DNA of 64,000 nt from Actinomycetales bacterium (GTDB taxonomy: Bacteria; Actinomycetota; Actinomycetes; Actinomycetales; Microbacteriaceae): assembly GCA_017308515.1 (NCBI GenBank), contig JAFKEN010000009.1, forward strand, positions 62,001-126,000. The letters are read 5' to 3'. Below the pieces are notes generated by a model that saw only the letters and a program-made list of their open reading frames with translations, was not told the origin of the DNA and ran no database searches. Shown here one piece after another: positions 8,802-15,998 of the stretch (within the stretch, counting starts at the first letter, position 1; the number at the start of each line of letters is the position of its first letter). Both the position numbers and the translations under genes were made by a program.

Positions 8802-9305
8802 TCAGGTGGCGGGGGTGCGGCGCAGGCGCACCAGCTGCACGTAGAGCAGGCAGCCGAGGCAGACGTCGAACGCGGCGTTGAGGAAGGCCGCGACGAAGGC
8901 CGCGGCCGCCGCGATCGGCAGCGCGAGCGGCACCCCCACGAGGAACAGCAGGATGCCGACGGCGGACACGAGCAGCCCGACCCCCTGCGCGAAGGTCGGC
9001 GGGCGCGGATCCTCGAGCTCCTCGGGCGGGGCGAGCCGCGGGCGGACGAGCGCGCGGAACACGGCGCCGTAGGGGTGGCGCGCGATCCCCGCCGTCGCCC
9101 CCCAGAGGAACACGAGCGCCTGCGCGGCGAACAGCGCGAACGCCGGCCAGGTCGCTCCGAGCAGCGCGAGCGCGATCACCACGAGCTGGATCACCGCGGT
9201 GATCCCGGCGCCGAAGCGCGGCCCGCGCGGGTCGATGCCCGCCGGCCGGGTCGAGGTCGCCGGTGTCGTCGAGGTCGAGGTCGGGGACGCGGGGGAGGCG
9301 GTCAT
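8802..9305 (-). CDS. DUF4395 domain membrane protein
   Basis: 167 residues. A Thr/Ser/Pro-rich N-terminus is followed by DUF4395 landmarks: DPRGPRFGAGITA, FAQGVGL, and NAAFDVCLGC with two Cys in the last helix. Four membrane segments. DUF4395 proteins are commonly encoded next to thioredoxins, as here: its ATG overlaps the thioredoxin stop by four bases. A role in membrane thiol exchange can be inferred from the CLGC pair, not proven. Confidence 0.85.
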   Translation of the reverse strand: MTASPASPTSTSTTPATSTRPAGIDPRGPRFGAGITAVIQLVVIALALLGATWPAFALFAAQALVFLWGATAGIARHPYGAVFRALVRPRLAPPEELEDPRPPTFAQGVGLLVSAVGILLFLVGVPLALPIAAAAAFVAAFLNAAFDVCLGCLLYVQLVRLRRTPAT

Positions 9306-9772
9306 GCGGAGGCTCCGATCGGGGTCGTGGCGACGGACGGCGCGGGAGCCGACTCGAGCAGGCGGGCGACCTCGGCCGCGATCGCGTCGCGACGCACCGC
9401 GCCGCCGATGCGGCCACGTACGGCGCCGTCGCGATCCACGAGCAGGGTCGTCGGGGTTTGCAGGATCCGGTGCTCGCGGACCAGCTCGGGGCGCTCGGCG
9501 ATGTCGACCTCGACGTGGCGCACCCGCGCCGGGTCGCCCGCGGCGAGGTCACCCAGCACGCGCGCGGTCGCGCGGCACGGGGCGCAGAACTCGCTCGAGA
9601 ACTGCAGCAGGGTCAGCTCGGCGCGCTCGGCGTGCGCGAGGTCGCCGTGGGCGTGCTCGGCGGTGCCGCGGCCGACCCGGACGCGCCCCGTCCCGCGGCG
9701 CGTGAGCGCGCCGACGCACGTGCTGGCGACCACGAGGCCGACGAGCACGAGGAGGACGGTGACCGGATCCAT
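9302..9772 (-). CDS. Membrane-anchored thioredoxin family protein
   Basis: 156 residues. One N-terminal membrane helix (about residues 4-22) is followed by a linker and a thioredoxin domain whose active site is EFCAPCR, with C63 and C66, and the cis-Pro in QTPTTLLVDRDG. The domain could face the outside or inside; the charge pattern is not decisive. ATG 9772 is supported by TACCGT six bases upstream. First gene of a two-gene operon with the DUF4395 gene. Confidence 0.88.
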   Translation of the reverse strand: MDPVTVLLVLVGLVVASTCVGALTRRGTGRVRVGRGTAEHAHGDLAHAERAELTLLQFSSEFCAPCRATARVLGDLAAGDPARVRHVEVDIAERPELVREHRILQTPTTLLVDRDGAVRGRIGGAVRRDAIAAEVARLLESAPAPSVATTPIGASA

Positions 9773-9778
9773 GCGCTC

Positions 9779-9784
9779 ACGGTA
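9779..9784 (-). promoter_or_regulatory. -10 TACCGT of the thioredoxin gene
   Basis: TACCGT on the minus strand, six bases before the ATG at 9772; leaderless pattern. Confidence 0.5.
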
Positions 9785-9862
9785 CGGCGGGCGTTCGGCA
9801 GGATCGCTCCGTGTTACGCCGGAGGTCCGAGTGTTACGACCGCCGGGCCGGTGACGCGCGAC

Positions 9863-9868
9863 TAGCCT
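9863..9868 (+). promoter_or_regulatory. -10 TAGCCT of thyA
   Basis: TAGCCT six bases before GTG 9875; leaderless pattern. Confidence 0.6.
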
Positions 9869-9874
9869 GACGTC

Positions 9875-10705
9875 GTGACCTCGCCGACGGCCCCGAGCTC
9901 CTCGATCGTCTCGTCCGCGTACGAGGACCTCCTGCGCGAGACCCTGCGCGACGGCGTGCACAAGGACGATCGCACCGGAACCGGCACCCGCAGCGTGTTC
10001 GGTCGGCAGTTGCGTTTCGATCTCGCGGCAGGGTTCCCGCTCGTGACGACGAAGCGCGTGCACTGGCGCTCGGTCGCGCTCGAGCTGCTGTGGTTCCTGC
10101 GCGGCGACTCGAACGTGCGCTGGCTGCAGGAGCGCGGCGTCACCATCTGGGACGAGTGGGCCGACGAGGCGGGCGAGCTCGGCCCGATCTACGGCGTGCA
10201 GTGGCGCTCGTGGCCGACACCCTCGGGCGAGGTGATCGACCAGATCTCGGAGGTCGTCGAGCAGATCCGGGTGAACCCCGACTCGCGCCGCCTGATCGTC
10301 TCCGCGTGGAATCCGGCCGACATCCCGCGGATGGCGCTCGCCCCGTGCCACGCGCTGTTCCAGTTCTACGTCGCCGACGGCAGGCTCTCGTGCCAGCTCT
10401 ACCAGCGCAGCGCCGACCTGTTCCTCGGGGTGCCGTTCAACATCGCGAGCTACGCGCTGCTGACCCACATGGTCGCCCAGCAGGCCGACCTCGAGGTCGG
10501 CGACTTCGTCTGGACCGGCGGCGACTGCCACATCTACGACAACCACGTCGAGCAGGTCGAGCTGCAGCTCACGCGGGATCCCTTCCCGTTCCCGCGCCTG
10601 GAGATCGTGCGCCGCCCCGCGTCGATCCTCGACTACGACCTCGACGACTTCGCGCTGCACGACTACCAGCACCACCCCGGCATCCGGGCCGCGGTCGCGG
10701 TCTGA
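9875..10705 (+). CDS. thyA: Thymidylate synthase (ThyA type)
   Basis: 276 residues. It methylates dUMP to dTMP with methylene-tetrahydrofolate, releasing dihydrofolate. The catalytic Cys is C158 in [11 protein letters not shown]; the folate/dUMP residues in [17 protein letters not shown] and [16 protein letters not shown] are all present. The GTG start has TAGCCT six bases upstream. The folA gene follows by 10 bases and recycles the dihydrofolate made here. M. tuberculosis carries the unrelated thyX in the corresponding dapB-dapA interval. Confidence 0.96.
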   Translation: MTSPTAPSSSIVSSAYEDLLRETLRDGVHKDDRTGTGTRSVFGRQLRFDLAAGFPLVTTKRVHWRSVALELLWFLRGDSNVRWLQERGVTIWDEWADEAGELGPIYGVQWRSWPTPSGEVIDQISEVVEQIRVNPDSRRLIVSAWNPADIPRMALAPCHALFQFYVADGRLSCQLYQRSADLFLGVPFNIASYALLTHMVAQQADLEVGDFVWTGGDCHIYDNHVEQVELQLTRDPFPFPRLEIVRRPASILDYDLDDFALHDYQHHPGIRAAVAV

Positions 10706-10715
10706 GGCGGCGGCG

Positions 10716-11228
10716 ATGACCGCCTCCTCCCTCGGCCTCATCTGGGCGCAGGCGCGCGGTGGCGCGATCGGACGCGACGGCGTGATGCCGTGGCATCTGC
10801 CGGAGGATCTCGCGCACTTCAAGCGGGTGACCCTGGGCCATCCCGTGGTCATGGGCCGCCGCACCTGGGATTCGATCGAGCCGCGCTTCCGCCCGCTCAC
10901 CGGCCGCCGCAACATCGTCGTCACGCGCGACGAGGCCTGGTCGGCCGAGGGCGCCGAGGTGGCCCACTCGGTGGGTGCGGCGCTCGCGCTCGCCGGCGAC
11001 GGCGAGGTCTGGGTCGCCGGCGGCGGGCAGCTCTACGCCGCCACGATCGCCCTCGCGGATCGTCTCGAGGTGACGGAGGTCGACCTCGCGATCCCCGACG
11101 CCGACACCTTCGCGCCCGCGATCGGTCCCGAGTGGGTGCTGGCCGACATCGACCCGGCGGACGGATTCCACGAGTCCCGCAGCGGCGCCGCGTTCCGCTT
11201 CCTAGGCTACCGCCGCGCACCCCGCTGA
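10716..11228 (+). CDS. folA: Dihydrofolate reductase
   Basis: 170 residues. It reduces dihydrofolate to tetrahydrofolate with NADPH. Family landmarks: GLIWAQARGGAIGRDGVMPW with the MPWHLPEDLAHF active-site region, the VMGRRTWDSI NADPH motif, and GGGQLYA. It directly follows thyA, whose reaction makes its substrate. The stop lies two bases from the converging stop of the YHYH lipoprotein, so little room is left for a terminator. Confidence 0.95.
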   Translation: MTASSLGLIWAQARGGAIGRDGVMPWHLPEDLAHFKRVTLGHPVVMGRRTWDSIEPRFRPLTGRRNIVVTRDEAWSAEGAEVAHSVGAALALAGDGEVWVAGGGQLYAATIALADRLEVTEVDLAIPDADTFAPAIGPEWVLADIDPADGFHESRSGAAFRFLGYRRAPR

Positions 11229-11230
11229 GC

Positions 11231-12220
11231 TCAGCCCGCGGGGGGCGGCCCGGTGCGAACCGGCGCGGCGCGGAAGCACGAGACCGAGTACGGGAAGTCC
11301 TGCGTCATCACGTAGTGGTACGTCGTCACGGTCGTGCCGTCGAGTTCGATCTCGCTCACGATCCCGTGGCACGCGTCGAGGTCGGCGGTGATGAGCACGT
11401 TGCCGGGCCCGACCGTCGGCCCGGTGATCGGGAACCCGTCGAGCGCGTAGCCGATGACGGTGTCGACCCCGACGGCTCCGATGCAGCTCGAGAGCGTGTG
11501 GTAGTGGTACTCGCCGTGCTCCTGGGGATGCCCCTCGCAGTCGTCCTGCACCTCCCAGGCGCCCGCGTCCCGCCCGCCCGCGTCGAAGGCGTTGAACAGC
11601 GCGACGCCGGTCAGCATGACCCCGGCCTCGCCGCCCATGCACTGCGGGTCGCCGTACTCGGGATCGGCGGTCAGCCGGTAGGTGAGGTCCTGTTCCGCGA
11701 TCGAGTTCGGGTTCGCGTCGTAGGCATGGGCGGGGTCGTCGGCCGCGATCGGGAACTCCCCGGTCGCGTGGTCGGGCAGGTCGTTGGTGGAGACGGTGCG
11801 GATCCCGTCGGCCACGGTGACCGACATCCGCGGCTCCCAGTCGACCCGGCCCTCGACGTGCACCTTGAGGTTCAGGTCGTACTCGGTGTCGCCGTTGACG
11901 AACCACGGGCCGCGGGTCTGCGCTCCGGCACGGTCGTCGGGCACGAACACGTCGCGGCACAGGTAGACCGTGCCGACGGCGGGGTCGCTCAGCGACCAGT
12001 GCTCGTCGCCCACCGGGAGGATCCCGTCGGCGTACCGCTCGCCGTAGTCGTGGCTCGGATCGAGCACGAGAGCCCCGTCGAGCGCCGTCGCGGCGGAGCT
12101 CGGCGCGGTCGCCGTTGTGCTCGGCGGAGCGCTGTCGTCGGGTGTCGTCGCGGCGCATCCCGCGAGCGCGACTGCGGCCGCAACCACAAGGGCGCCTCGA
12201 CGCACGGACCGCCCGATCAT
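11231..12220 (-). CDS. YHYH-domain lipoprotein
   Basis: 329 residues from ATG 12220, which has TAGGCT eight bases upstream; the frame is open 40 codons further without signal-peptide logic. A lipoprotein signal ends in LAGC with the lipidated Cys at residue 22, followed by a Ser/Thr/Pro linker. The mature part carries the YHYH motif (HGEYHYHTLSSC), a conserved GYALDGFPITGP segment and several Cys likely to form disulfides. YHYH proteins are secreted and poorly characterised. Expected on the outer face of the membrane. Confidence 0.85.
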   Translation of the reverse strand: MIGRSVRRGALVVAAAVALAGCAATTPDDSAPPSTTATAPSSAATALDGALVLDPSHDYGERYADGILPVGDEHWSLSDPAVGTVYLCRDVFVPDDRAGAQTRGPWFVNGDTEYDLNLKVHVEGRVDWEPRMSVTVADGIRTVSTNDLPDHATGEFPIAADDPAHAYDANPNSIAEQDLTYRLTADPEYGDPQCMGGEAGVMLTGVALFNAFDAGGRDAGAWEVQDDCEGHPQEHGEYHYHTLSSCIGAVGVDTVIGYALDGFPITGPTVGPGNVLITADLDACHGIVSEIELDGTTVTTYHYVMTQDFPYSVSCFRAAPVRTGPPPAG

Positions 12221-12228
12221 GACCCCGA

Positions 12229-12234
12229 AGCCTA
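12229..12234 (-). promoter_or_regulatory. -10 TAGGCT of the YHYH lipoprotein gene
   Basis: TAGGCT on the minus strand, eight bases before the ATG at 12220. Confidence 0.5.
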
Positions 12235-12401
12235 GGGCCCGTTCCCCGCTGCGGCGGGAGGCGCCGCGCAGCGGGAGGCTCTGCGCCCGCCAAGAGGGTC
12301 CGCAGCGCGCGATCGCCGATCTCGCGTCCTCGGGTCTCATCCGTCCTCGGCGGCCGGTTGAGCGCTCCCGATCTCCGACCAGGCGCGGGACTCGTCACGT
12401 G

Positions 12402-12481
12402 CACTCACCGTTCGCAGGTCAGACCGCAGGAGCAGGGGATCAGCCAGAAGCTCCTGCGTTCTGACCTGCGAACCGTGAGTG
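12402..12481. repeat. Long imperfect inverted repeat (32-base arms, 16-base loop)
   Basis: The left arm 12402-12433 and right arm 12450-12481 are reverse complements with two mismatches; the core of both reads GTTCGCAGGTCAG on one strand. The sequence lies between the divergent YHYH gene and dapA, so it is not placed as a simple transcription terminator for either. It could be a degenerate miniature mobile element, a structured RNA or a terminator left from a lost gene. The flanks 12221-12401 and 12482-12639 hold nothing I can support. Confidence 0.75.
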
Positions 12482-12639
12482 CCGGCGCGAAGGTGGCTGT
12501 CGCGTCCCCGTCGCAGCGTCCGCCGCGGGGCGACCCCCGTCCGCGGCGACCTCTCCTCCGCAAGGGGGCGGCTCGCGATCGGGCGACCGAGTCGGGGCCG
12601 GGCGGGGCGTGGTCGTCGGGGAGGGCGCAGGTTGGTCGG

Positions 12640-13120
12640 GTGTTCGACGAGTCGGTGCCGACGCGGGAGCCCCGCTCCCGCGTCGAGCGGGTGCTGCGCG
12701 AGCTCGGCGGAGTCGCGCCGCGCGCCGTGCTCCGGGAGGCCGGGATCACCGACGACGAGATCCGGATCGCCGCCTACTACGACCGCATCGGCGCGATCGC
12801 GCGGGGGTGGTGGGCGGTCGCGGGCGCGGATCCGCGGTTGGTCGCCGCCCGCCGCGCGGGTGGGCGCCTCGCGTGCGTCAGCGCGCTCGCCTTCCACGGG
12901 CTCGGCGACGACCCCCACCTACTGCACGTCGAAGTACCTCGCAATCGGGGACGCCTCCCGCCGGCCCCGCCCGGCGTCATACGGCACTGGAGCGGGGCGC
13001 CGACCCGCGGGAGCCTCGCCGCGGGAGCGGCACTCGGCGTCGTGCCGGTCGGAGTGGCCCGCCGCCAGGCCGCGCGGTGCACGCACGACGCAGACGCCCC
13101 CGCCGCGCCGCCCGCGGCAC
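12640..13120 (+). pseudogene. Decayed N-terminal part of an AbiEi-like / DUF559-type protein
   Basis: From GTG 12640 the frame reads a segment resembling the N-terminus of actinobacterial proteins annotated as type IV toxin-antitoxin AbiEi-type antitoxin or DUF559 proteins: a winged-helix-like RVLRELGGVAPRAVLREAG, then GGRLACVSALAFHGL, a HVEVPRN strand and VIRHWSG. After about 130 residues the similarity fades into Ala/Arg-rich sequence. No stop codon separates it from dapA, which is in the same frame. I read it as a truncated relic; the C-terminal nuclease-like domain is missing. Confidence 0.5.
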
Positions 13121-13127
13121 GGCCCGA

Positions 13128-13133
13128 TAGCCT
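13128..13133 (+). promoter_or_regulatory. -10 TAGCCT of dapA
   Basis: TAGCCT seven bases before GTG 13141; supports that GTG as the true start despite the long open frame upstream. Confidence 0.6.
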
Positions 13134-13140
13134 GGAGCAC

Positions 13141-14133
13141 GTGTCGACGATCGAGAACCCCTTCGGGCAGGTGCTCGTCGCGCTCGTGACCCCGTTCACG
13201 GCCGACGGCGAGGTGCACTGGGGCGACGTCGAGAAGCACATCGATTCCCTCGTCTCGCAGGGCGTCGACGGCATCGTCGTCACGGGCACCACCGGCGAGA
13301 CCAGCACCCTCACCGACCCCGAGAAGGTGCGTCTCGTCGAGGTCGCCAAGGAGGTCTCCGGCGGCCGGGCGAAGGTCATCACCGGCGGTGGCTCCAACGA
13401 GACCGCCCACGCGATCGAGCTCTACCGCAAGAGCGAGGCGGCCGGCGCCGACGGCATCATGATCGTCACGCCGTACTACAACCGGCCCACGCAGGCGGGC
13501 GTGCTCACCCACTTCCGCATGATCGCCGACGCGACCGACCTGCCGGTGATCCTCTACGACATCCCGGGTCGCACGGGGGTGCCGATCCGCTACGAGACGC
13601 TGCTGCGCGCCGCGAAGCACCCCAACATCCGCGCCGTCAAAGACGCCAAGGGCGACCTCAGCGAGGTCAGCCGCGTGATGAACCAGACCGACCTGCTCTA
13701 CTTCGCGGGTGACGACGCCAACGCCCTGCCGACGCTCGCGATCGGCGGCGTCGGCCTCATCGGCGTGACCGCCAACATCGCCCCGCAGCCGTACCGCACG
13801 ATGGTGGATGCGGTCAACGCCAACGACCTCGCCACCGCGACCGCCGCGCACCGGGCCCTCGAACCGCTCGTCCGGGCGACCATGACCCACGTGCCCGGCA
13901 CCGTGGCGGCCAAGTACATCCTCCACGGGCTCGGCCGCATCTCGAGCCCGCGCGTGCGCCTGCCGCTCGTCGGCCCCGAGGAGTCGGAGGCCGCGCTCAT
14001 CGAAGACGAGATCGCCCTCGTCGGCGCCGGTGCCAAGCAACCCATCCCCGGCGTCGACTTCGCCAACTTCCGCCCCGACCGCAACGCCGCCGCCGGCGGC
14101 GCGCTGCCCAAGGTCGCCGGCACCACGCGCTGA
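13141..14133 (+). CDS. dapA: 4-hydroxy-tetrahydrodipicolinate synthase
   Basis: 330 residues from GTG 13141. It condenses pyruvate with aspartate semialdehyde in the first committed step to diaminopimelate and lysine. The Schiff-base Lys is K167 in RAVKDAKGD, the catalytic Tyr is in VILYDIPGRTG (Y139), and the GTTGE motif lies at 49-53. The C-terminal 30 residues beyond the barrel are typical of actinobacterial enzymes. Followed closely by rnj (8-base gap), as in other actinobacteria. The frame reads back into the decayed gene without a stop, so the start rests on the -10 and on homology. Confidence 0.95.
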   Translation: MSTIENPFGQVLVALVTPFTADGEVHWGDVEKHIDSLVSQGVDGIVVTGTTGETSTLTDPEKVRLVEVAKEVSGGRAKVITGGGSNETAHAIELYRKSEAAGADGIMIVTPYYNRPTQAGVLTHFRMIADATDLPVILYDIPGRTGVPIRYETLLRAAKHPNIRAVKDAKGDLSEVSRVMNQTDLLYFAGDDANALPTLAIGGVGLIGVTANIAPQPYRTMVDAVNANDLATATAAHRALEPLVRATMTHVPGTVAAKYILHGLGRISSPRVRLPLVGPEESEAALIEDEIALVGAGAKQPIPGVDFANFRPDRNAAAGGALPKVAGTTR

Positions 14134-14141
14134 AAGGCCTC

Positions 14142-15818
14142 ATGCCCACCGACGTCCGCGAACCCCGCCGGCTCGCGCCCGGCACCCTCCGCGTCCTCCC
14201 GATCGGCGGGCTCGGCGAGATCGGGCGCAACATGACGCTCTACGAGATCGACGGGCACCTGCTCGTCGTCGACGTCGGCGTGCTGTTCCCCGAGGAGAAC
14301 CAGCCCGGCGTCGACCTGATCCTCCCCGACTTCTCGCCGCTGCGGGATCGGCTCGACCAGGTCGAGGCGATCGTGCTCACCCACGGGCACGAGGACCACA
14401 TCGGCGCGGTGCCGTACCTGCTGAAGCTCCGCGCCGACATCCCGGTGATCGGCAGCCGCCTCACTCTCGCGCTCGTGCAGGCCAAGCTCAAGGAGCACCG
14501 CCTCACCGCCGTCACCCGCGAGGTGAAGGAGGGCGACCGGCACGCGGTCGGGCCCTTCGATCTCGAGTTCCTCGCCGTCAACCACTCCATCCCGGATGCG
14601 CTCGCGACCGTGATCCGCACGAGCGCGGGCACCGTGCTGCACACCGGCGACTTCAAGATGGACCAGCTGCCGCTCGACGGCCGCATCACCGACCTGCGCG
14701 GCTTCGCGCGGGTGGGGGAGGAGGGCGTCGACCTCTTCCTGCCCGACTCGACCAACGCCGACGTGCCGGGCTTCACCGCGCTCGAGCGCGACATCGGCCC
14801 CGTGCTCGAGGGCGTCATCGCCCGCTCGCGCAAGCGCGTCGTCGTGGCGAGCTTCTCGAGCCACGTGCACCGCGTGCAGCAGGTGCTCGACGCGGCCGCC
14901 GCCAACGGGCGCGTGGTCGCGCTCGTCGGGCGCTCGATGGTACGCAACATGACGATCGCCGCCGACCTCGGCTACCTCGACGTGCCCGCCGGGGTGCTCG
15001 TCGACCTCGGCGAGGCGCTCGAACTGCCCGACGACCGGGTGGTGTTCATGTCCACCGGGTCGCAGGGCGAGCCGATGGCGGTGCTGTCGCGCATGGCGAG
15101 CCAGGATCACCGCATCGAGGTCGGCGAGGGCGACACCGTGATCCTCGCCTCGAGCCTCATCCCGGGCAACGAGAACGCCGTCTACCGGGTCATCAACGGG
15201 CTCATGAAGCTCGGCGCGAACGTCGTGCACAAGGGCAGCGCTCGGGTGCACGTCTCCGGGCACGCGAGCGCGGGCGAGCTGCTCTACTGCTACAACATCC
15301 TGCGGCCGCGCAACGTGCTGCCGGTGCACGGCGAGACCCGCCACCTGGTCGCGAACGCGGCGATCGCGCAGAGCACGGGCGTCGCGGCCGAGCGCACCTT
15401 CGTGGGCGAGAACGGCATCGTCGTCGACCTGCGCGACGGCGAGGCGGAGGTCGTCGGCCAGCTCGACCTCGGCTTCGTCTACGTCGACGGCTCGAGCGTC
15501 GGCGAGATCACCGACGCCGACCTCAAGGACCGCCGCATTCTCGCCGAGGAGGGCTTCATCTCGATCTTCGTCGCGATCGACTCGCAGACCGGACGGGTGA
15601 TCGTCGGGCCCGAGATCCAGGCGCGCGGATTCGCGGAGGACGAGGCGGTGTTCGACACCGTCAAACCGAAGATCGTCGCCGCGCTCGCCGAGGCCGCCGC
15701 GAACGGCACCCGCGACCAGCACCAGTTCAGCCAGGTGGTGCGCCGTACGGTCGGCCGCTGGGTCAACACCCAGCACCGCCGCCGCCCGATGATCGTGCCG
15801 GTCGTGATCGAGGCGTAA
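14142..15818 (+). CDS. rnj: Ribonuclease J
   Basis: 558 residues, full length. A metallo-beta-lactamase nuclease with 5'-3' exo- and endonuclease activity on mRNA and rRNA precursors. The zinc motif HGHEDHIGA lies near residues 85-93, the beta-CASP region contains VLHTGDFKMDQ and STGSQGEP, and the C-terminal HVSGHASAGEL and PVHGE motifs are present. The reading frame ends inside the first copy of a 38-base tandem repeat (Glu-Ala-stop). Cotranscription with dapA is likely from the 8-base spacing. Confidence 0.95.
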   Translation: MPTDVREPRRLAPGTLRVLPIGGLGEIGRNMTLYEIDGHLLVVDVGVLFPEENQPGVDLILPDFSPLRDRLDQVEAIVLTHGHEDHIGAVPYLLKLRADIPVIGSRLTLALVQAKLKEHRLTAVTREVKEGDRHAVGPFDLEFLAVNHSIPDALATVIRTSAGTVLHTGDFKMDQLPLDGRITDLRGFARVGEEGVDLFLPDSTNADVPGFTALERDIGPVLEGVIARSRKRVVVASFSSHVHRVQQVLDAAAANGRVVALVGRSMVRNMTIAADLGYLDVPAGVLVDLGEALELPDDRVVFMSTGSQGEPMAVLSRMASQDHRIEVGEGDTVILASSLIPGNENAVYRVINGLMKLGANVVHKGSARVHVSGHASAGELLYCYNILRPRNVLPVHGETRHLVANAAIAQSTGVAAERTFVGENGIVVDLRDGEAEVVGQLDLGFVYVDGSSVGEITDADLKDRRILAEEGFISIFVAIDSQTGRVIVGPEIQARGFAEDEAVFDTVKPKIVAALAEAAANGTRDQHQFSQVVRRTVGRWVNTQHRRRPMIVPVVIEA

Positions 15819-15941
15819 GCCTCGATCAGATGTGAGGCGGAGTATCTGAGGCGTAAGCCTCGATCAGATGTGAGGCGGAGTATCTGAGGCGTAAGCCTCG
15901 ATCAGATGTGAGGCGGGGGATCGAGGCCGAGACCTCGATCA
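15810..15941. repeat. Tandem repeat of a 38-base hairpin unit overlapping the rnj stop codon
   Basis: Copies at 15810-15847 and 15848-15885 are identical. A third copy starts at 15886 and is identical for 31 bases, and a degenerate fourth copy lies at 15923-15941. Each unit opens with GAGGCGTAAGCCTC, a five-pair stem closed by a GTAA tetraloop; the first copy supplies the last two codons and the TAA of rnj. The array may act as a transcription terminator or mRNA 3' end stabiliser for dapA-rnj; the lack of a T-run argues for a structural role. Confidence 0.85.
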
Positions 15942-15987
15942 ACGGGGACACGCCCCGCGCCTGCGCTCCCCGCGGCCCGGCCCCGCT

Positions 15988-15993
15988 TACCGT
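15988..15993 (+). promoter_or_regulatory. Possible -10 TACCGT of ftsK
   Basis: TACCGT five bases before ATG 15999; slightly short spacing for a leaderless start. Confidence 0.4.
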
Positions 15994-15998
15994 GAAGC

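Noticed and set aside
12402-12481. Integron attC-like site
   Set aside because: Lacks the R' GTTRRRY and R'' RYYYAAC core sites at its ends, and no integrase is nearby.
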